Source of the DNA: Glandiceps talaboti
Lineage: Eukaryota; Hemichordata; Enteropneusta; Spengelidae
DNA: 64,000 nucleotides
Direction of reading: 5' to 3'
Assembly: GCF_964340395.1 (NCBI RefSeq)
Contig: NC_135551.1
Location: 12,424,379 to 12,488,378 of the forward strand
Part shown: positions 63,673 to 64,000 of the stretch, in pieces
Position numbering within the stretch: the first letter of the stretch is position 1
Layout of the letters: each line of letters opens with the position of its first letter
The notes under the pieces: generated by a model
What the model saw: the letters and a program-made list of their open reading frames with translations, nothing else
The model's database searches: none
What the model was told of the DNA's origin: nothing
Made by a program: the position numbers and the translations under genes

Positions 63673-64000
63673 CAAGTTACTTCTATGCAACTGCCTTCAT
63701 CCATTCATCCGCCAAAAGTATACTCTTTTCTAGTCTCATTTACTATAAAGTAAAATTGATGAAGTTATTCTATGCATTGTAAAATACTGGCATTGAGATT
63801 CTAAGTAGTAGACATTGTCTTTGAATACTAGAAGCTTTGCATTTAAAATATGCAGCTGAAACCTCACTCTCTTCCTTTCTCTTTTCCATCTTTGTTTTCC
63901 TTTGCACTTTTCCTGTCTGTTTCCCTATAAATGGACCTACAATCTGAGTATGTTCTGGTAAGTCTCTCTTTTCATGCACTGTCGTAAGTTGCAGTCTGTA
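63673..64000. other. Right end, no gene seen
   Basis: AT-rich; the DUF4139 second-half exon was not found before the window ends. Confidence 0.5.

Overview
The window is a stretch of animal nuclear DNA. It is AT-rich (roughly one third G+C by eye), has very long introns with GT-AG splice sites, no bacterial-style packed genes, many microsatellites and a dense load of short non-autonomous transposons. Very frequent ACATGTACATGT-type palindromes, tRNA-derived SINE sequence and an F37C4.5-like DUF4140/DUF4139 gene suggest a marine invertebrate (a lophotrochozoan or an invertebrate deuterostome). The species cannot be fixed from the sequence.

The one gene I can assign lies on the + strand from about 36.8 kb to beyond the right end. 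Six exons carry the C-terminal part of a DUF4140 region with its coiled coil (36785-37016), a helical linker (49669-49880), the start of DUF4139 with the WTPKYDIRV and QNTGEDWND motifs (51080-51209, 51867-52012), and two alternative basic/acidic insert exons (56807-57188 and 62050-62278). The first four join in perfect frame. The N-terminal DUF4140 exon(s), the start codon and the C-terminal half of DUF4139 were not found. The function of the family in animals is not established.

The most interesting pattern is reading-phase bookkeeping in this gene. The two insert exons both enter in phase 2 and leave in phase 0, share an RRFSFRKRKS / KRFSSFRRKS motif and a ten-base TGAGGTACCT at the exit, and cannot be joined to each other in frame. 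Upstream, two exon-like segments inside the 12.6-kb intron (43205-43297 and 46448-46575) have a summed phase that lets them replace exon 49669-49880. The gene may therefore have two separate sets of mutually exclusive cassettes, one in the linker and one in the DUF4139 insert.

The left 36 kb hold no gene I can name. Several short exon-like segments with good splice sites (4684, 9101, 19447, 26290, 29821) are listed as candidates only; the last four happen to be phase-compatible in order. The rest is repeats: a decayed LINE end (6.9 kb), a palindromic foldback next to a TIR element (12.6-13.1 kb), at least three dispersed repeat families with copies across the window, a tRNA-derived SINE (27.4 kb), several diverged tandem arrays, and a MITE inside one unit of such an array (33.05 kb).

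Within and after the gene lie a 56-bp minisatellite with a four-unit higher-order pattern (43.8-44.6 kb), long TA tracts (47.0-47.4 kb), a 62-bp hairpin-bearing minisatellite flanked by an older duplication (50-51 kb), a 1.24-kb TIR transposon sitting inside an ATACA-type satellite (54.5-56.2 kb), and a MITE at 59.1 kb whose relatives also occur near 31 kb.
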